Assembly: GCA_011250595.1 (NCBI GenBank)
Contig: JAANMP010000003.1
Coordinates: 108,088-172,087, forward strand
Direction of reading: 5' to 3'
Length of the DNA stretch: 64,000 bases
From: Bacillus sp. MM2020_1
GTDB taxonomy: Bacteria; Bacillota; Bacilli; Bacillales; Cytobacillaceae
Shown: positions 61,975 through 64,000 of the stretch, piece after piece
Layout: the number at the start of each line of letters is the position of its first letter
Numbering within the stretch: the stretch's first letter is position 1
The notes under the pieces: generated by a model
Databases searched by the model: none
Told to the model about the DNA's origin: nothing
Seen by the model: only the letters and a program-made list of their open reading frames with translations
Made by a program: the position numbers and the translations under genes

Positions 61975-62049
61975 AAATTAAACTTCCTTTCATCAGGGAT
62001 TCAAAAAAATCAAAAAGGGGTTGGCTTAATCGCCAACCTAAACCGGTAA

Positions 62050-62253
62050 TTATTGCTTATATTGTGGTTCTTCACTCATAATTTCTTGAAGACGTGGTTC
62101 AAGGCTATCAAGAACAGATTGGGTTTGTTGAGCCGCTTGTTGATATAGCTGCTTTGCATTTTGGTTATCAGTTGCTAATGCGAAGCCTTCAAAACTAGCC
62201 TGTGCGCTTTTTAATCCTGCTAATGCCTGTTTTACCTGTGTTCCAACTGTCAT
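62050..62253 (-). CDS. DUF1657 family small protein, first of the group
   Basis: A 67-residue, helical protein (TQVKQALAGLKSAQASFEGFALATDNQNAKQLYQQAAQ) of the DUF1657 family, with EEPQYKQ at the end as in its neighbour. RBS agaagga seven bases before the ATG. It is the first gene after the sigma-G-like promoter. Confidence 0.8.
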   Translation of the reverse strand: MTVGTQVKQALAGLKSAQASFEGFALATDNQNAKQLYQQAAQQTQSVLDSLEPRLQEIMSEEPQYKQ

Positions 62254-62295
62254 AATTAAATCCTTCTTTCTTGGTACAAAATGAAATTACAAAAA

Positions 62296-62324
62296 TAGTA
62301 TGTGGAATATCTATTTGGTTATGT
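62296..62324 (-). promoter_or_regulatory. Sigma-G-like promoter for DUF1657/DUF421 group
   Basis: On the minus strand ACATA (62324-62320) and CATACTA (62302-62296), 17 bases apart. CATACTA fits the sigma-G -10 (CATWHTA) exactly; ACATA fits the -35 (GHATR) in four of five positions. Confidence 0.55.
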
Positions 62325-62355
62325 ATGATGAACAGAACTATTTTTACGGAATAAA

Positions 62356-62399
62356 AGGAAGGTCTTCCCTTTTTCAGGTAACAGGGAAGACTTTCCTTT
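62356..62399. terminator. Terminator after erythromycin-esterase-family gene
   Basis: aaaggaaggtcttccct/agggaagactttccttt long imperfect stem with T tails. Confidence 0.85.
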
Positions 62400-63651
62400 A
62401 GACAAGAATATTTTCTAGAACAAGTGGATGTAGGGCATTTGTTTTATCAATAAAAATAAATCCATCATAGCGATGCCCCATAATAGATGGGACATAATTA
62501 CCGAAATGTTCGTATTCCGGCCGGTAAACAACACCAATTGCTCGATGTCCAATCGTAGTTGAAAATTCATGGCGATTCTCGTCAGTAAAGATTATATATT
62601 TATTGACCGCCCCTGATTTATGCATGAGTGATTCCCAACTTCCAAACCCGGCAGGAGGTACCTCCATGATTTGGAAGTCAGCTCCCCATTCAGTGGCTGC
62701 AATCACGGTCCCGCTATAAGTACCAAATCCAACAATAAATACATTTTCAGCGCCGTTTTCCTCTCTGATGAGTTGGCCGACATTCACCATTCCTTCAGAC
62801 TTCATGTCTGTTGCCCGGGCATCCCCAACATGGGTATTATGCTCCCATATGATTACCTTTGCATCCTCTCCATAAAATCTTCGTACTGCATTAAGTGCTT
62901 CAACCATGTGTTGGTCACGAACATTCCATGATTTTGAATCACTAGTGACCATGGTCCGATAATATTCTTCTGCATTTGCAGTAACAATAGCATTTACTTC
63001 CATGTTTAAGCTGCTTTCTTGATCGTCATCAAATTTCCATTTATTTTTCCGAATCGATGCAAGCAGCTCAAGTGCTTCTTTTGTACAGTCTTCAGAAAGA
63101 TATCCGGCAGAAACAGCATAAGATTCATGATTGCGGTTATATGGCTCAAAGCAAGAAAACGCCTTTTTTGCCTCCTTAAGACTTGGAGAATTGGTCTTTT
63201 CTAAATAACGTATGATTTCATCCATACTTTCCCAAAGACTATACACATCTAAACCATAAAATCCAACCTTTTGAGCAGATTTATTTTGCTGATTATAATT
63301 TTTTAACCATTCGACAAGTTCAATGATTTCCTGGTTAGCCCACATCCAGGTGGGCCATCTGTTAAAATCCTCGAGTACCGTTCTGACATCTTGTGTTGAG
63401 TGGTTAAATCCTTTAATGTATCGATTGATACTTTGACAGGAAGGCCAATCGCCTTCAACTGCGATAAAGGAAAAACCTTTTTCTTTAATTAATCTTTTAG
63501 ATAACTCTGCACGCAGTGAATAGTATTCTGAGGTTCCGTGCGATGATTCACCAAGCAGCACTATTTTTGAATCACCTATAGCTGCTATTAATGGGTCAAG
63601 ATCATCAACGGTTTCGAAAGGCTTAGCATATTTATGAATGGCTTTAATCAT
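62398..63651 (-). CDS. Erythromycin esterase family protein
   Basis: A 417-residue protein of the erythromycin-esterase superfamily. LLGESSHGTSEYY, FIAVEGDWPSC and VIIWEHNTHVGDARATDM carry the His/Glu active-site motif of Ere enzymes, and WESMDEIIRYLEKT, VGFYGLDVYSL fit the fold. Many chromosomal members do not confer macrolide resistance; the substrate here is unknown. Transcribed toward the DUF1657 group, with its own start codon at 63651. Confidence 0.9.
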   Translation of the reverse strand: MIKAIHKYAKPFETVDDLDPLIAAIGDSKIVLLGESSHGTSEYYSLRAELSKRLIKEKGFSFIAVEGDWPSCQSINRYIKGFNHSTQDVRTVLEDFNRWPTWMWANQEIIELVEWLKNYNQQNKSAQKVGFYGLDVYSLWESMDEIIRYLEKTNSPSLKEAKKAFSCFEPYNRNHESYAVSAGYLSEDCTKEALELLASIRKNKWKFDDDQESSLNMEVNAIVTANAEEYYRTMVTSDSKSWNVRDQHMVEALNAVRRFYGEDAKVIIWEHNTHVGDARATDMKSEGMVNVGQLIREENGAENVFIVGFGTYSGTVIAATEWGADFQIMEVPPAGFGSWESLMHKSGAVNKYIIFTDENRHEFSTTIGHRAIGVVYRPEYEHFGNYVPSIMGHRYDGFIFIDKTNALHPLVLENILV

Positions 63652-63770
63652 AGGTAGAGCATCCTTTCCATAAGGACTAAGTTTCAGATAATATCCCCAT
63701 TTATCTGAAATCTAAATATCCAATAATTCACATTTTTGACACAAGTATTGCGTAAATTCTAAAAATTCCG

Positions 63771-63779
63771 TGTTATAAT
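63771..63779 (+). promoter_or_regulatory. Extended -10 promoter at the right window edge
   Basis: TGtTATAAT is an extended -10 motif with no well-placed -35. It starts a leader that runs off the window. Confidence 0.45.
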
Positions 63780-63831
63780 TCAATTGTAAGGAAGAGAAAT
63801 AAAGTTAACATCTTAGGAGGCTCAACCATAC

Positions 63832-63858
63832 GTGTTCGTTCCGTTTGTGAACGAGTAG
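63832..63858 (+). CDS. Candidate leader peptide (8 residues)
   Basis: GTG-initiated MFVPFVNE, stop TAG, behind aggagg 11 bases upstream. The coding stretch forms a hairpin (tcgttc with gaacga). Too short for family assignment. Confidence 0.35.
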   Translation: MFVPFVNE

Positions 63859-63896
63859 TAAGGTTATTCCTCAATAATCATTTGGTAGGTGGAGCG

Positions 63897-63932
63897 ATGT
63901 TAATTATTGGAAAGAGTGTAACTCTTAACTGA
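63897..63932 (+). CDS. Candidate leader peptide (11 residues)
   Basis: ATG-initiated MLIIGKSVTLN behind aggtggag, in the same leader as the preceding 8-residue ORF. AAGAGT/ACTCTT within it forms a short hairpin. Confidence 0.3.
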   Translation: MLIIGKSVTLN

Positions 63933-64000
63933 TTCCTTTCATGATTTATTCTATGTATTCTATAGAAAAATTAAAAAAGGAAAACATTAAACTTAATAGG

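Overview
The window looks like a chromosomal segment of a low-GC, endospore-forming member of the Bacillaceae. The evidence is Gram-positive ribosome binding sites with frequent TTG and GTG starts, and many U-tailed intrinsic terminators. There is also a lipoteichoic acid synthase, RacA, HelD, YvbH, a lysine riboswitch, and a DUF1657/DUF421 group with a sigma-G-like promoter. A Neobacillus/Mesobacillus-type organism is my guess; no rRNA or other species marker is present. I see no prophage, plasmid backbone, CRISPR array, tRNA or rRNA.

Layout. 1-4.3 kb: 3' part of an LtaS-type gene, a secreted thermonuclease-like lipoprotein, an HD hydrolase, then a gene-free element of about 640 bp with terminal inverted repeats and five 52-bp hairpin repeats. 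4.4-9.3 kb: a giant polytopic membrane protein and a NapA-type Na+/H+ antiporter behind a structured leader. 9.3-11.4 kb: a two-subunit CuA heme-copper reductase lacking the catalytic tyrosine (candidate NO reductase), with an Fnr-type site placed exactly at -41.5. 11.6-14.9 kb: a 42-residue protein and a TrpXYZ-like ABC transporter. 15.1-19.1 kb: homogentisate route of tyrosine breakdown (HPD, flavin reductase, FAH, HGD). 19.2-22.5 kb: Nudix hydrolase, aspartokinase III, two YjdF-like membrane proteins. 22.7-26.1 kb: a BusR-like GntR/RCK_C regulator and an OpuF-type compatible-solute transporter. 26.3-29.2 kb: an HssRS-like two-component system and an M50-like membrane protein. 29.2-33.5 kb: nitroreductase, nitronate monooxygenase, NrnB-like nuclease, acyltransferase. 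33.6-35.2 kb: RacA next to a second MerR/coiled-coil protein ending in an aromatic tail. 35.4-45.8 kb: transporters, a TetR-controlled cluster, a frameshifted DUF2306 gene, cell-wall enzymes and an InhA metalloprotease. 46.2-54.9 kb: ATP-grasp ligase, YceI, HelD, small stress proteins, asparaginyl-tRNA synthetase with an attenuator-like leader. 54.9-64 kb: lysine-riboswitch-controlled permease, YitT protein, HxlR/nitroreductase pair, YvbH, EmrE-type exporter, the DUF1657/DUF421 group, an erythromycin-esterase-family protein and an unexplained leader with tiny ORFs at the edge.

Several units show cis-regulation that can be read directly: Fnr for the reductase, a shared half-site between the BusR-like gene and opuF, TetR operators between -35 and -10, HxlR palindromes, a lysine riboswitch and a competing-hairpin leader before asnS. 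Most genes are ordinary Bacillaceae chromosome. The least explained items are the hairpin-array element, the tyrosine-less reductase with its Fnr promoter, the RacA/DUF3967 pair, and the leaders at 7.9, 52.8 and 63.8 kb.
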